DNA of 64,000 bases from Sporomusa termitida (GCF_007641255.1 NZ_CP036259.1:1798001-1862000), one strand, 5' to 3'. Positions 32,327 through 40,966 are shown, numbered from the stretch's first letter. Translations and numbers: made by a program. Notes: generated from the sequence alone by a model not told the origin.

Positions 32327-33277
32327 ATGGAACTATTAGAGGCAAGGCTGGCCGTTTTGTCTGAACGTTTTGCCCGGGCCGGTCTTAAAATAACGGCCGC
32401 CAAGGCGATCAACTATGGCCGGCAGCTAAAAGTCGCAGATGGCGAGAACGCCGTAACTGTCAATATATATAGCGGCAAAAAAGGCATTAGTATTGTTGTG
32501 GGGGGCTCCCAGTCCCCCCTTAAGGAAACCGTAACCGCCATTACGCAGGGTCAGATACCTGTTGTCCCTGCGGCCGGCGCTGACAAACCTTCAGCGCCAA
32601 GCGGCCGGCCGCCTGGTTTTGAAGCTGTCAGGGATTTTGATCATAAGTGGATCGGTCTGGATGAATCCGGCAAAGGAGATTTTTTTGGCCCGCTGGTTAT
32701 AGCGGCGGTGCTGGTTGACGATCAGTCGGCCGCCAGGCTTGCTGCGGCCGGCGTTAAGGACAGTAAGGCCCTGTCAGATGAAAAAAACCGGACCCTTGCA
32801 GCACGGATCCGGGAGGAATGCAGCGGGAAATTTGTTGAATTGGCCTGGATGCCTGCTGAGTATAATGCCACTTACAGTCAGTTTTGCAATGCCGGCCAAA
32901 ATCTGAATCATCTTTTGGCGTTCTCCCATGCCCAGGCACTCGAAAGCCTGCTGACCAGGGAACCTGCCAAATTTGCCTTAGCCGATCAATTTGCCCATGA
33001 ACGGTTTATCCAGGCTGAACTCCTGGAAAAAGGCCGGACGATTACGCTGGTGCAGATGCATAAAGCCGAACGCAATGTCGCTGTGGCCGCGGCTTCCATT
33101 TTGGCCCGGGACCGCTTTCTGGCAAGTATGGCGGTGCTTGCCGCCCGCTATGGTATGAGCTTCCCCAAGGGAGCAGTCCAGGTGGTGCCTGTGGCCCGTG
33201 AGTTTGCTGCCAGGTATGGAAAAGATGCCCTACCTCAGGTTTGCAAGGTTCATTTTAAGACTTTTGAGCAGATATAA
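32327..33277 (+). CDS. rnhC: Ribonuclease HIII, 316 aa
   Basis: RNase HIII cuts the RNA strand of RNA-DNA hybrids. The N-terminal TBP-like domain is followed by the catalytic domain starting at GLDESGKGDFFGPLV (Asp-Glu-Gly-type start of the HII/HIII active site). The other acidic residues are in GVKDSKALSD and ILARDRF. The length and N-terminal domain distinguish it from RNase HII. ATG 32327 is preferred over 32321 because AAAGG is then at the right distance. It is specific to Firmicutes and some relatives and supports that assignment. Confidence 0.92.
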   Translation: MELLEARLAVLSERFARAGLKITAAKAINYGRQLKVADGENAVTVNIYSGKKGISIVVGGSQSPLKETVTAITQGQIPVVPAAGADKPSAPSGRPPGFEAVRDFDHKWIGLDESGKGDFFGPLVIAAVLVDDQSAARLAAAGVKDSKALSDEKNRTLAARIREECSGKFVELAWMPAEYNATYSQFCNAGQNLNHLLAFSHAQALESLLTREPAKFALADQFAHERFIQAELLEKGRTITLVQMHKAERNVAVAAASILARDRFLASMAVLAARYGMSFPKGAVQVVPVAREFAARYGKDALPQVCKVHFKTFEQI

Positions 33278-33386
33278 GGAAACCTCTTAGCAGGAAAAAT
33301 CGAAATAATGTAAAATTATTGTTATTATTGTAACTTTTTTTTTCGCTAATGGGCAACAGAACGTCAGCAGGGCGGGAGGGATGAGG

Positions 33387-34463
33387 GTGAATAGCAAGTA
33401 CCGGATTAAACCATATCCCATTAGCGCCGTTGTGGCCGGCATGGAACTTGGACGCCTGGTGCTGACCCATGACGACAAAGTAATGCTCAGTGAAGGTACA
33501 ATTCTTTCCGAGAGCATGATTGCAGGCTTAAAATTCTGGGATATCAGCACCGTATTTATCAAAGAATGTTCACCGGCAATGGGTATTGATTTATCTATTC
33601 CCGAAACAGTTTTGCAAAAAAAGTTTTATGCTGACTATGATCATACGGTAAACTTACTAAAGAACTCTTTCGCCAAGCTGCGTTTTTTTACAGAAGTGCC
33701 GCTGGCCACTCTGTGTGAATTAGTGAACAATAGTATTGACCCACTTATTAATGCAACCGGCGTAATTAATCATATGCATATGGTACGCCGGCAGGATGAC
33801 TATACTTTTCACCACTCTGTCAATGTTGCTGTTATTTGCGGCGTATTAGGCAAGTGGCTCGGGTATGCCGGCCAGGAATTGCAGGACCTGGTGCTGGCCG
33901 GGTTGCTGCATGATGTGGGCAAAACCCAGATTCCCTTGGAGATATTAAATAAGCCCGGCAAACTTACCCCTGAAGAAATGGAGATTATGCATCTGCACAC
34001 GATCAGAGGCTATCAACTGCTCCGCAATACCCCCAATGCGCCCCAAGGCGTTATTTACGGGGTTCTTCAGCATCATGAACGATTTGACGGCAGCGGCTAT
34101 CCTTTAACGGTTTCAGGTGATAAAATTCACAAATTTGCCAGAATTATTGCGATTGCCGACATTTATGACGCTATGACCTCCGACCGGGTTTATCATCGCA
34201 AAATTTCACCCTTTGCGGTTGTCGAGGTTATTGTCGACGAAATGTTCAACAAACTTGACCCGGCTATCGGCACTGTGTTCTTAAATAATGTGCGCGACTA
34301 CTTTGTCGGCAATATCGTTGAGTTAAGCGATGGCCGGCAGGCCGAGGTTATTTATCTGGGTCAGTTTATGGCTTCCAGGCCGGTTGTTGTCACCGAGGAC
34401 CAGGAATATATTGATTTGGAACGTAATAAGAGTTTAAGCATTGTTAATGTTATCAGGGCGTAA
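33387..34463 (+). CDS. HD-GYP domain protein, probable c-di-GMP phosphodiesterase, 358 aa
   Basis: HD-GYP enzymes hydrolyse cyclic-di-GMP. The HD part has HHSVNVAVI, GLLHDVGKTQIP (His-Asp metal pair), and HHERFDGSGYP near the end, which is the GYP-type motif. Residues 1-120 have no clear sensory domain and no membrane span, so it is a soluble enzyme. GTG 33387 fits the GGGAGGG site; ATG 33381 is too close to it. It is next to queC. Together with the MshEN and ComFB proteins it makes cyclic-di-GMP signalling a theme of the window, though linkage to pili is inferred. Confidence 0.88.
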   Translation: MNSKYRIKPYPISAVVAGMELGRLVLTHDDKVMLSEGTILSESMIAGLKFWDISTVFIKECSPAMGIDLSIPETVLQKKFYADYDHTVNLLKNSFAKLRFFTEVPLATLCELVNNSIDPLINATGVINHMHMVRRQDDYTFHHSVNVAVICGVLGKWLGYAGQELQDLVLAGLLHDVGKTQIPLEILNKPGKLTPEEMEIMHLHTIRGYQLLRNTPNAPQGVIYGVLQHHERFDGSGYPLTVSGDKIHKFARIIAIADIYDAMTSDRVYHRKISPFAVVEVIVDEMFNKLDPAIGTVFLNNVRDYFVGNIVELSDGRQAEVIYLGQFMASRPVVVTEDQEYIDLERNKSLSIVNVIRA

Positions 34464-34493
34464 GGTAAATAACACAGGATAAGGGGAGCGCTT

Positions 34494-35180
34494 ATGAACA
34501 AAAAGGCAGTTGTGCTACTCTCAGGCGGCTTGGATTCGACTGTATGTATGGCTGTCGCCAACAGTGAAGGCTATGAGCTGTTGCCAATCAGTTTTAACTA
34601 TCACCAGCGTCATAGCCGGGAGCTGGCGGCAGCAGCCAGTGTGGCCCGGCATTATCAGGTTGACCGTCATTTAGTGATCGAGACCAATATGGAGGCGATT
34701 GGCGGCAGTGCGCTGACAGACACCAGCCTGGCTGTGCCTGCGGGCAACATCAACGCCACCGGGGTACCTGTCACCTATGTACCTGCCAGAAATCTGATTT
34801 TTTTAAGCTATGCTCTCGGCTATGCCGAGGTAACCGGGGCTGACCGGGTCTACATCGGTGTCAACGCGCTTGATTATTCAGGCTATCCGGACTGCCGGCC
34901 GGAGTTCATCGCCTTATTTCAGCAACTGGCCGACTATTCTACCAAAGCGGCTACCGAGGATGGCCGAAAAACCAGCATTGAGACACCACTGATAAAATTG
35001 ACCAAACGTGATATTGTGCTGTTAGGGAACAGGCTGAGTGCGCCGCTTCATCTGACAACAAGCTGTTATCAGGGGGGGGATGAGGCTTGCGGCCAGTGCG
35101 ACAGCTGCCTCCTGCGCCTTAAAGGCTTTGCCGGGGCCGGTCTGGCTGACCCTATTTTGTATCGTACTAGGAGTGAATAA
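34494..35180 (+). CDS. queC: 7-cyano-7-deazaguanine synthase QueC, 228 aa
   Basis: QueC converts CDG to preQ0, the precursor of queuosine in tRNA. The PP-loop is LSGGLDSTV at the start; YVPARNLIFLSYALGYAE and the zinc Cys set in CYQGGDEACGQCDSC near the end are family marks. ATG 34494 follows GGGGAG. It precedes folE2 by one base. queD and queE are not in the window. Joining queC with a GTP cyclohydrolase fits the start of this pathway, which begins with GTP. Confidence 0.95.
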   Translation: MNKKAVVLLSGGLDSTVCMAVANSEGYELLPISFNYHQRHSRELAAAASVARHYQVDRHLVIETNMEAIGGSALTDTSLAVPAGNINATGVPVTYVPARNLIFLSYALGYAEVTGADRVYIGVNALDYSGYPDCRPEFIALFQQLADYSTKAATEDGRKTSIETPLIKLTKRDIVLLGNRLSAPLHLTTSCYQGGDEACGQCDSCLLRLKGFAGAGLADPILYRTRSE

Positions 35181-35181
35181 A

Positions 35182-36000
35182 ATGAAGCAAACAGCTCAGG
35201 GACGCAACAGCATTAAAGATGTTCAAAACAGCTGCGATGAGCGCGGTATCGCTATTCAAAAGGTCGGGGTCAGTGACGTTCACTTACCGTTTTTAATCAA
35301 GACCAAGGGCGGTTCATTTCAGACAGTACTGGCAAAAATTAAGCTTACGGTTGATCTGCCCCAGGAGTTTAAAGGCACACATATGAGCCGGTTTATTGAA
35401 ATTCTCAGCGACTGGAGTCAGAAACCGGTATCTTATAAAGAAATTGAATATATGCTGACAGACACGATTGATCGATTACAGGCGCAGCGAGCGCATATTG
35501 ATATTCATTTTAAATATTTTATTGAAAAAACTGCGCCGGTAAGCGGTTTCAAAAGTATGCTGGATTATGACTGTATGTTTTCCGGCAGTCTGGCCAGGTG
35601 TGATCATCTGGACTTTATGTTTGGCATTACTGTGCCTTTTACCTCGTTATGTCCCTGCAGTAAGGAAATCTCTCAATACGGGGCGCATAATCAGCGGGGC
35701 ATTATGCGGGTGAAGATTAAGCACCAGCATGGCCGGTTTATCTGGATTGAAGATCTGGCCAGCCTGATGGAGCAGCAAGGCAGTTGTCAGGTATATCCGC
35801 TGTTAAAGCGGGCTGATGAAAAATATGTCACTGAAAAAGCCTATGAAAATCCCAAGTTTGTCGAAGATGTGCTCCGCGATTTAGTCCTTGCTTTGCGCCA
35901 GATTGACAGCGTGCAGTGGTTTGAAGTGGAATGTGAGAACTATGAATCCATTCACAACCACAGCGCCTATGCTGCCCATACTGAGACGGTCAGCAGATAA
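35182..36000 (+). CDS. folE2: GTP cyclohydrolase FolE2 (type IB), 272 aa
   Basis: FolE2 makes dihydroneopterin triphosphate from GTP for folate or queuosine synthesis and, unlike FolE, does not need zinc. FTSLCPCSKEIS holds the conserved Cys, and GAHNQRGIMRVK and the late VECENYESIHNHSAYA match the family. ATG 35182 follows the queC stop closely with GGAG just upstream. Pairing with queC suggests it feeds queuosine. A bidirectional hairpin follows. Confidence 0.93.
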   Translation: MKQTAQGRNSIKDVQNSCDERGIAIQKVGVSDVHLPFLIKTKGGSFQTVLAKIKLTVDLPQEFKGTHMSRFIEILSDWSQKPVSYKEIEYMLTDTIDRLQAQRAHIDIHFKYFIEKTAPVSGFKSMLDYDCMFSGSLARCDHLDFMFGITVPFTSLCPCSKEISQYGAHNQRGIMRVKIKHQHGRFIWIEDLASLMEQQGSCQVYPLLKRADEKYVTEKAYENPKFVEDVLRDLVLALRQIDSVQWFEVECENYESIHNHSAYAAHTETVSR

Positions 36001-36041
36001 AAGCGACAGAAGCGTTAGCTTTGCTGAGCCTGTAAACGAAC

Positions 36042-36077
36042 CGGCGCCGGACTATTCAGTGAAATAGTCCGGCGCCG
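36042..36077. terminator. Bidirectional terminator between folE2 and the repeat protein gene
   Basis: CGGCGCCGGACTATT pairs perfectly with AATAGTCCGGCGCCG (15 bp) around CAGTGA. On the plus strand CCCTTGCTTTATTTTG follows. It ends convergent transcripts. Confidence 0.8.
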
Positions 36078-36093
36078 CCCTTGCTTTATTTTG

Positions 36094-36366
36094 TTATTCG
36101 GCGCTGTAGTCGCCGTTGGCATCATATTTTGCCGTTAAGGTCTGATTGGCCTTTTGGCTTTTGGAACTGGTTGCAGCCGATGTGGCGCTGCCGGCTTGCG
36201 ACTGTTTAGCCAGTTTACCCAATTGGTTCGTATCGGCCGAGGTTGCCGAGCCGGTAGCAGAAGTCCCGGCAGTGCTGCTGGCGTAGTCGTTGTTGGCATC
36301 CAGTTTAGCTGTCAGAGTGCCATATTGCTGTTTGCTTTCGGCTTGTTTGTTTTGTTTGTTTTGCAT
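36094..36366 (-). CDS. Small repeat protein, Gln/Ser/Thr/Ala-rich, 90 aa
   Basis: The product has a segment TLTAKLDANNDYA (residues 17-29) that recurs as TLTAKYDANGDYS (76-88), with a low-complexity Gln/Ser/Thr/Ala/Gly linker between. The start MQNKQNKQAESKQQ and the absence of Cys and Trp recall gamma-type small acid-soluble spore proteins, which store amino acids. The DxNxDY loop also looks like a calcium-binding loop. The ribosome-binding site AAGGAGGT is excellent. I cannot decide between these and report it as unassigned. Confidence 0.65.
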   Translation of the reverse strand: MQNKQNKQAESKQQYGTLTAKLDANNDYASSTAGTSATGSATSADTNQLGKLAKQSQAGSATSAATSSKSQKANQTLTAKYDANGDYSAE

Positions 36367-36500
36367 AATGCGATGACCTCCTTGTTTTTTTATTTGGCCG
36401 TGTGGCCAATAATAGTATCAGAAATTGGTTAGCAAGTCATACCAGGATTTTTTGCCCACCTGTGATTGGGCTTGAGGTAATAATTACCTTTGAGGGTGTT

Positions 36501-37349
36501 ATGAAAAAATTAATTATCAACGCCGATGACTTTGGTTTGCATGAGAATATTAATCTTGGTATTATCGCCGGTCATACTAAGGGTTGTATAACAAGCACCA
36601 CCCTTATGGCCGGCGGGCCGGCCTTTTTCCATGCGGCGGCATTAGCAGCCGGCTGCCGGTCACTGGGGGTCGGCGTCCATCTTACCCTGGTTGGCGGGTA
36701 CCCGGCCGCTAAACCGGAGCAAATACCCACCCTGATTGACCGGGAAGGGCTGCTTTATACTAAGTACCCGCTATTTTTACGGAAGTTCTGCGCGGCCGCC
36801 ATCCGTCCGGAGGATGTGCGCCGGGAGCTTGCGGCGCAGGTGAAAAAGGTGCTGGCGGCCGGCATTCAGGTCACCCATCTTGACAGTCATCAGCATCTGC
36901 ATATTGTACCCGGCATCATTGATATTGTTATTGATATTGCCAGGGAGTTTAATATCCGGGCGCTACGGATTCCGGCTGAACCCCTGCTTTTTTTCGGGGG
37001 CTTCCGGCCCTCTGCCGGCCGGTTCATCGGCCGTTCCGGTCTCAGTATTTTGGCCGGTCTGGCCCGGCTGAAGGCCCGGCGCGCGCGCCTGGCTGTCCCT
37101 GACCATTTTTTCGGCATGCTGGCCGGCGGCAGCATGGAAGAGAGATTGTTTATGAAAATCATTAACAGTTTGCCTGGCGGCAGCAGTGAGATTATGCTTC
37201 ACCCCGGCCTGGATAATGAGATATTAAATCCTGTTTTTTCCTGGGATTATCACTGGCAGCAGGAATTAGCCGCAGTAACCAGCCCGCGGCTTGCTGACTG
37301 CTTTAGGAGCAGCAGTATTTCCCTGGTGTCCTTTGCCGGTCTGGATTAA
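36501..37349 (+). CDS. YdjC/ChbG-family carbohydrate deacetylase, 282 aa
   Basis: Members remove N-acetyl groups from oligosaccharides such as chitobiose; HpnK, a relative, acts in hopanoid synthesis. The start LIINADDFGLHENIN has the catalytic Asp-Asp, GVHLTLVGG provides metal His, and THLDSHQHLHIVPG is the family signature. It ends EIMLHPGLDNE. ATG 36501 follows GAGGGTG by 3 bases. It stands alone between the minus-strand repeat protein and the LUD operon. The substrate is not known. Confidence 0.88.
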   Translation: MKKLIINADDFGLHENINLGIIAGHTKGCITSTTLMAGGPAFFHAAALAAGCRSLGVGVHLTLVGGYPAAKPEQIPTLIDREGLLYTKYPLFLRKFCAAAIRPEDVRRELAAQVKKVLAAGIQVTHLDSHQHLHIVPGIIDIVIDIAREFNIRALRIPAEPLLFFGGFRPSAGRFIGRSGLSILAGLARLKARRARLAVPDHFFGMLAGGSMEERLFMKIINSLPGGSSEIMLHPGLDNEILNPVFSWDYHWQQELAAVTSPRLADCFRSSSISLVSFAGLD

Positions 37350-37479
37350 GGAAAAGGCGACCGGGAACTATATATACTGGTAGGTAAGCCGCCGCTGTAT
37401 TAGTGGCTGGCAGCGGCGGTCCGAGCCGCGTGAGGGAGCCGGTGTAGCCGTCAACTTTATAGGATTGGATTAAGCAAGT

Positions 37480-37510
37480 AAGGAGCCTTCCTGGGGGAAG
37501 ACTCCTTTTT
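37480..37510 (+). terminator. Terminator after the deacetylase gene
   Basis: AAGGAG and CTTCC pair with GGAAG and CTCCTT across a one-by-one mismatch, loop TGGG, then TTTTT. Another stem, CCGCCGCTG / CAGCGGCGG (37389-37397 with 37411-37419), precedes it in the gap. Confidence 0.75.
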
Positions 37511-37534
37511 GTGGTGGGCTCAGAAGATAACCTT

Positions 37535-39706
37535 TTAATCCTTTACATTCTCAGCTAAGACTTCTGCTACATGCTTGATTTTTACAGCCGGCAGCTGTTT
37601 GTCAAGGCCGCCCTGAATCTGCATCATGCAGGCCGGGCAGGCAACGGCAATCACCTCGGCGTCACTGGCCTTGATGTTGGCAAGCTTTTGCTTAAGGATC
37701 GGCATTGACAGCTCGCTGTATTTGACCCCGAACGCGCCGGCCATGCCGCAGCATTTGTCGCAGTCTTTCATTTCCACCAGTTCATAGCCTGGGGCGGCTG
37801 CCAGCAGCTGCCGCGGTTCAGTGTAAATACCGAGCCCCCGTTTCATATGGCACGAGTCATGGTAGGTCACTTTTTTATGACCGGCTGTTTTCGTTAACCG
37901 GCCGGCTTTTTGGTATTCCCCGGCGACAAAGCTGGTGAACTCACAGACTTTATGGCCGATTTTCTCAGCCCGTACCTGCCATTCCGGCTCATCGGCAAAT
38001 AATTCGGCATAGGTTTGATGCCAGGTCTCGGCACAGGTCGGGCAGGCCGAGAGAATGGTGTCGGCATTGGCTGCTTCAAAGACCTCAATGTTCTTGCGGG
38101 CAATTCGTTTGGCTGTTTCCCGGTCGCCCATACCCAGGACCGGTTTACCGCAGCAGCTTTGCTCCTCGGGAAACACAATCTCCATGTTCAGGTTCTGGAG
38201 CACCTTATACACGGCTTCACCGGTTTCCGGAAAAATAAAATCAATGTTGCAGCCGCTGAAAAAAGCAATCCGTTTGGCCGGTTTATCTATTGTTTTTGTT
38301 ACTTTGGCCACCCGGTCACGGAAGGGAGAATCAGCGACCGCCGGCAGGCTGCGGTCTTTGGCCATGCCGGCCAGAAACAGAGGCAGATGGCGGATTAAGC
38401 GGCCGGACTGGAAGGGTTTCTGCCCAATGGCGGCCAGGCGCAGCAGGGTGTGAAAAACCTTGCGGTTGGCGAGGACGTTCTCAAATACCGCTTTAACGCC
38501 GAACGGCAGCCCATGTTCCCGGACGGCTTTAGCCCGGAGCTCCTCGATGAGATGGGGGATGTCAATCTTGCCGGGGCATATCTCGACACATTTGCGGCAG
38601 CCGATACATAACTCATTGATTTTTTCAAAGTCCCCCATGCTGTTGAGGAAGGCCGTCAGGATGGCGCCGATGCCGCCGGCATAAATGTGACCGTACACAT
38701 GGCCGCCTACCAGCGTATATACAGGACAAACGTTCAGGCACGAGGCACAGCGGACGCATTGGTAGATTTCTTTGAATTTGTCATCACGGGCTGCTTTTAA
38801 GCGGCCATTATCAAAAAGGATTATATGAAGCTCCTTTTCCTGTTCAACCCATTTGCCAGCCTGTTTAACCATTACCGGGGTAACGCCTGAAGTCATGGTC
38901 ATATAGCTGGTCATCAACTGGCCGGTGGCGTTGCGCGGCAGGGTGCGCAGGATTGGTGCGGCGTCTTTGATTGTGGGGATCAGCTTTTCATAACCAATGA
39001 TAACAACATGAATACGGGGCAGGGTAGTTACCAGGCGGGCATTGCCTTCATTGGTTACCAGGCCGATAGCCCCATTTTCGGCGATGCCGAAGTTTGCCCC
39101 GGAAATGCCCATATCGGCCTGAAGGAATTCACTTCTGAGGGCTGTACGGGCTGCCTGGACCATAAAGGGAATATCAGTGGGAATTTCCTGTTTCAGTTCC
39201 CGGGAAAAATAATCGGCAATCTGCTCCCGGTTTAAATGGATGGCCGGCATGACCATATGGGAGGGCTTGTGGCCGGCCAGGGAGATAATCCACTCGCCCA
39301 GGTCGGTTTCCTTTACATGCAGTCCGGCCGCCTCCAGGTCATGGTTAAGGTGAATCTCCTCGGAGGCCATGGATTTGGATTTGACAATCCGCTTTACGTT
39401 TTTTTCCTGACAGAGATTGATAAGATATTTTTTCAGGGCCTCACCATCATGGGCCCGGAATACTTTGGCGCCGCGGCTGGTTGCTTCGGCTTCAAATTTA
39501 GCAGCCAGGTTGTCAATGTCGGCAACAGTCCCCATCTTCATTTGCCGGACCTGCTCACGGAGGGCTTCGACATCGGCTACATTCTCATAAGCCTTGGCCC
39601 GGGAGACGGGGTAGGCCTCGGCAAAACGGCCTAAGGCGCCGCGCAATACATCATCGTTCAGTTTCTCTTCTATTTCATTTTTTATATTCCGGTTGTTCGT
39701 ATTCAT
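37535..39706 (-). CDS. LUD/Fe-S/CCG fusion, LutB-LutA-type lactate oxidation protein, 723 aa
   Basis: Residues 1-310 are a LUD domain like LutB; next come two 4Fe-4S clusters (CVRCASCLNVCP and CIGCRKCVEICPGKID near 330-400); the last 300 residues have two CCG domains (SCCGKPVLGMG and KCCGMAGAFG), like LutA or the GlcF family. Separate proteins in Bacillus are fused here, as in some anaerobes. Predicted role: electron transfer from L-lactate to a carrier, with the LutC-like partner upstream. The start overlaps the previous gene by one base. Catalytic direction and electron acceptor are not readable from sequence. Confidence 0.88.
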   Translation of the reverse strand: MNTNNRNIKNEIEEKLNDDVLRGALGRFAEAYPVSRAKAYENVADVEALREQVRQMKMGTVADIDNLAAKFEAEATSRGAKVFRAHDGEALKKYLINLCQEKNVKRIVKSKSMASEEIHLNHDLEAAGLHVKETDLGEWIISLAGHKPSHMVMPAIHLNREQIADYFSRELKQEIPTDIPFMVQAARTALRSEFLQADMGISGANFGIAENGAIGLVTNEGNARLVTTLPRIHVVIIGYEKLIPTIKDAAPILRTLPRNATGQLMTSYMTMTSGVTPVMVKQAGKWVEQEKELHIILFDNGRLKAARDDKFKEIYQCVRCASCLNVCPVYTLVGGHVYGHIYAGGIGAILTAFLNSMGDFEKINELCIGCRKCVEICPGKIDIPHLIEELRAKAVREHGLPFGVKAVFENVLANRKVFHTLLRLAAIGQKPFQSGRLIRHLPLFLAGMAKDRSLPAVADSPFRDRVAKVTKTIDKPAKRIAFFSGCNIDFIFPETGEAVYKVLQNLNMEIVFPEEQSCCGKPVLGMGDRETAKRIARKNIEVFEAANADTILSACPTCAETWHQTYAELFADEPEWQVRAEKIGHKVCEFTSFVAGEYQKAGRLTKTAGHKKVTYHDSCHMKRGLGIYTEPRQLLAAAPGYELVEMKDCDKCCGMAGAFGVKYSELSMPILKQKLANIKASDAEVIAVACPACMMQIQGGLDKQLPAVKIKHVAEVLAENVKD

Positions 39707-40320
39707 TAATAATTACCTCCGTTAACTTCTTCATCAACGGCAATAATGATAAAACGGCTGGGACCATGTACGCCGATTGTCAGCACGCGTTCAATGTCGG
39801 CAGTGCGGCTGGGACCGGTAATGAAACTAATATAACCACGGTCATATACCCTGGAGATTACCTCCATGGCTTCCGTTACGCCAGGCACAACATGACCACT
39901 GTTCATAAAAACAACATGAACAGGAGGCAGCATGGAGACCAGGCGGCTTTCAAAGGCCATGGCATCCTGGCAGACGCTGCCTGATTCAGCGATGGCAAAT
40001 TCCACCGCCGAGATGCCAATGTCAGCGCTCTCCGCATGCTCGGCAATGTCGGCCTGGTCGGTGTACAGAGCAACACCAAGTCCGGCCAGGGCGGCATTGA
40101 TGCCGGCTGCCTGCTGCAGCGGGCTGTTAACAGCTACAATCTTGCGGGCATTAGTGTACTTTACAAGGCTGGTAACGACTTCAGTAGCGTCGGCCGCTGT
40201 TTTGACCCGGAAAACCTCAGCGGCTGCATTTTTGGCTCTTGCTTCAAACTCTGAGAACAGGCTGAAGCCGTCGGCATAGGCTGTAAGCGCTGGTTGCCAA
40301 TGCTCACTCACTTTTTTCAA
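39706..40320 (-). CDS. LutC-like LUD domain protein, 204 aa
   Basis: A single LUD domain with the motif GITAVEFAIAESGSV (written here GISAVEFAIAESGS) and late GPSRTADIERVLTIGVHGP, as in LutC. TTG 40320 is chosen because GGGGGAG lies 8 bases upstream and the product MKKVSEHW fits a usual start; longer in-frame starts have no site. It is the first gene of the lactate operon, translated together with the fusion protein. A promoter and a FadR-type operator-like site lie just upstream. Confidence 0.85.
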   Translation of the reverse strand: MKKVSEHWQPALTAYADGFSLFSEFEARAKNAAAEVFRVKTAADATEVVTSLVKYTNARKIVAVNSPLQQAAGINAALAGLGVALYTDQADIAEHAESADIGISAVEFAIAESGSVCQDAMAFESRLVSMLPPVHVVFMNSGHVVPGVTEAMEVISRVYDRGYISFITGPSRTADIERVLTIGVHGPSRFIIIAVDEEVNGGNY

Positions 40321-40362
40321 ACTCTCCACTCCCCCATAATTAAGATTAAATATTTGGTATGA

Positions 40363-40373
40363 TGGTCTGACCA
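40363..40373 (-). promoter_or_regulatory. Candidate FadR/GntR-type operator
   Basis: TGGTCTGACCA is a perfect 11-bp palindrome with the TGGT-N3-ACCA core of FadR-family regulators such as LldR and PdhR. It lies just downstream of the predicted start of transcription of the lactate operon, where a bound repressor would block elongation. Confidence 0.5.
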
Positions 40374-40390
40374 GTGTAACATTCCGCATT

Positions 40391-40420
40391 AGTATAAAAA
40401 AATCCTGTTTGAATTCGCAA
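40391..40420 (-). promoter_or_regulatory. Promoter of the LUD operon
   Basis: On the minus strand TTGCGA (40420-40415) and TATACT (40396-40391) are 18 bases apart. Both match the vegetative consensus well, and the pair points at the LutC-like gene. Confidence 0.55.
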
Positions 40421-40497
40421 AAAATTGCATAATTTTTGTAATTAAGAGGCTAACTATTAAAATTCATAATTATTCGACCGACCGGCAGGAAAAATAC

Positions 40498-40526
40498 TTA
40501 ACAATAGGGAATTAATCTAAAATAAT
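40498..40526 (+). promoter_or_regulatory. Candidate promoter of the cobalamin operon
   Basis: TTAACA (40498-40503) and AATAAT (40521-40526), spaced 17 bases, lie just before the riboswitch. The predicted start is near 40533, which matches the beginning of the conserved RNA. Confidence 0.5.
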
Positions 40527-40531
40527 AATTT

Positions 40532-40725
40532 GATAGGTGTAGGGAACGGGTGCTTCACGCTTAATAGGGAAGTCCGGTGCAATACCGGCACGGTCCCGCC
40601 ACTGTATTGGGGATGCTGCTTAATTTGTGCCACTGGGAAACCGGGAAGGCGAGTAGTCCGTCAAGTCTAGCTTGGGCTTGGTGGACTACTAAGGTCGCGA
40701 TGAACCAGAGTCAGAAGACCTGCCT
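40532..40725 (+). ncRNA. Cobalamin riboswitch
   Basis: The RNA has the AdoCbl aptamer core: GGAAxxxGGTGxAAxxCC in the form of GGGAAGTCCGGTGCAATACC, the B12 box GCCACTG at 40598-40604, and the closing AGACCTGCC near 40717. It binds adenosylcobalamin and reduces downstream expression. The 3-prime strand ACCTGCCT (40718-40725) can pair with AGGCAGGT at 40893-40900, so a long-range switch is possible. It precedes the whole cbi/cob operon, whose product is its ligand. Confidence 0.93.
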
Positions 40726-40767
40726 GTTCCGGCACATGCCGCTATATTTCATCTCCCTCAAAACCAA

Positions 40768-40852
40768 GGATAGTTTGCGCAGCTTTTCCCGCCCTGCTGC
40801 GTTGTCGCCGCCTTACCTATGGCCGATATGCAAGGCCCGTGCAAACGATTCC
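40768..40852. repeat. Imperfect palindrome in the riboswitch expression platform
   Basis: GGATAGTTTGC (40768-40778) mirrors GCAAACGATTCC (40841-40852) at the ends. Inner arms GCAGC / GCTGC and GCCTT / AAGGC add further folding. It lies in the roughly 220 bases between aptamer and terminator, much longer than usual for this class. It looks like an inserted palindromic repeat. There is no gene in the interval 40726-40942. Confidence 0.45.
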
Positions 40853-40942
40853 ACGGTTTTAAAAAGATGAAGTACTGGGACCTACGGAAGATAGGCAGGT
40901 GTGGGTACAATAATCAGGCAAAAAAAATCTTGTTTGGTATTT

Positions 40943-40966
40943 ACCCCCTGCTCAAGGGGGTTTTTT
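40943..40966 (+). terminator. Riboswitch terminator whose 3-prime arm is the cbiD ribosome-binding site
   Basis: ACCCCCT (40943-40949) pairs with AGGGGGT (40955-40961), loop GCTCA, then TTTTTT. The AAGGGGG of the 3-prime arm lies 7 bases before the TTG start of cbiD, so the same hairpin can stop transcription or hide the ribosome-binding site. Confidence 0.8.

Noticed and set aside
37420-37450. GAGCCG...GCCGTC stretch resembling group II intron domain V
   Set aside because: The required closed stem with GNRA-type loop does not form, and no intron-encoded protein or flanking domain VI is present.
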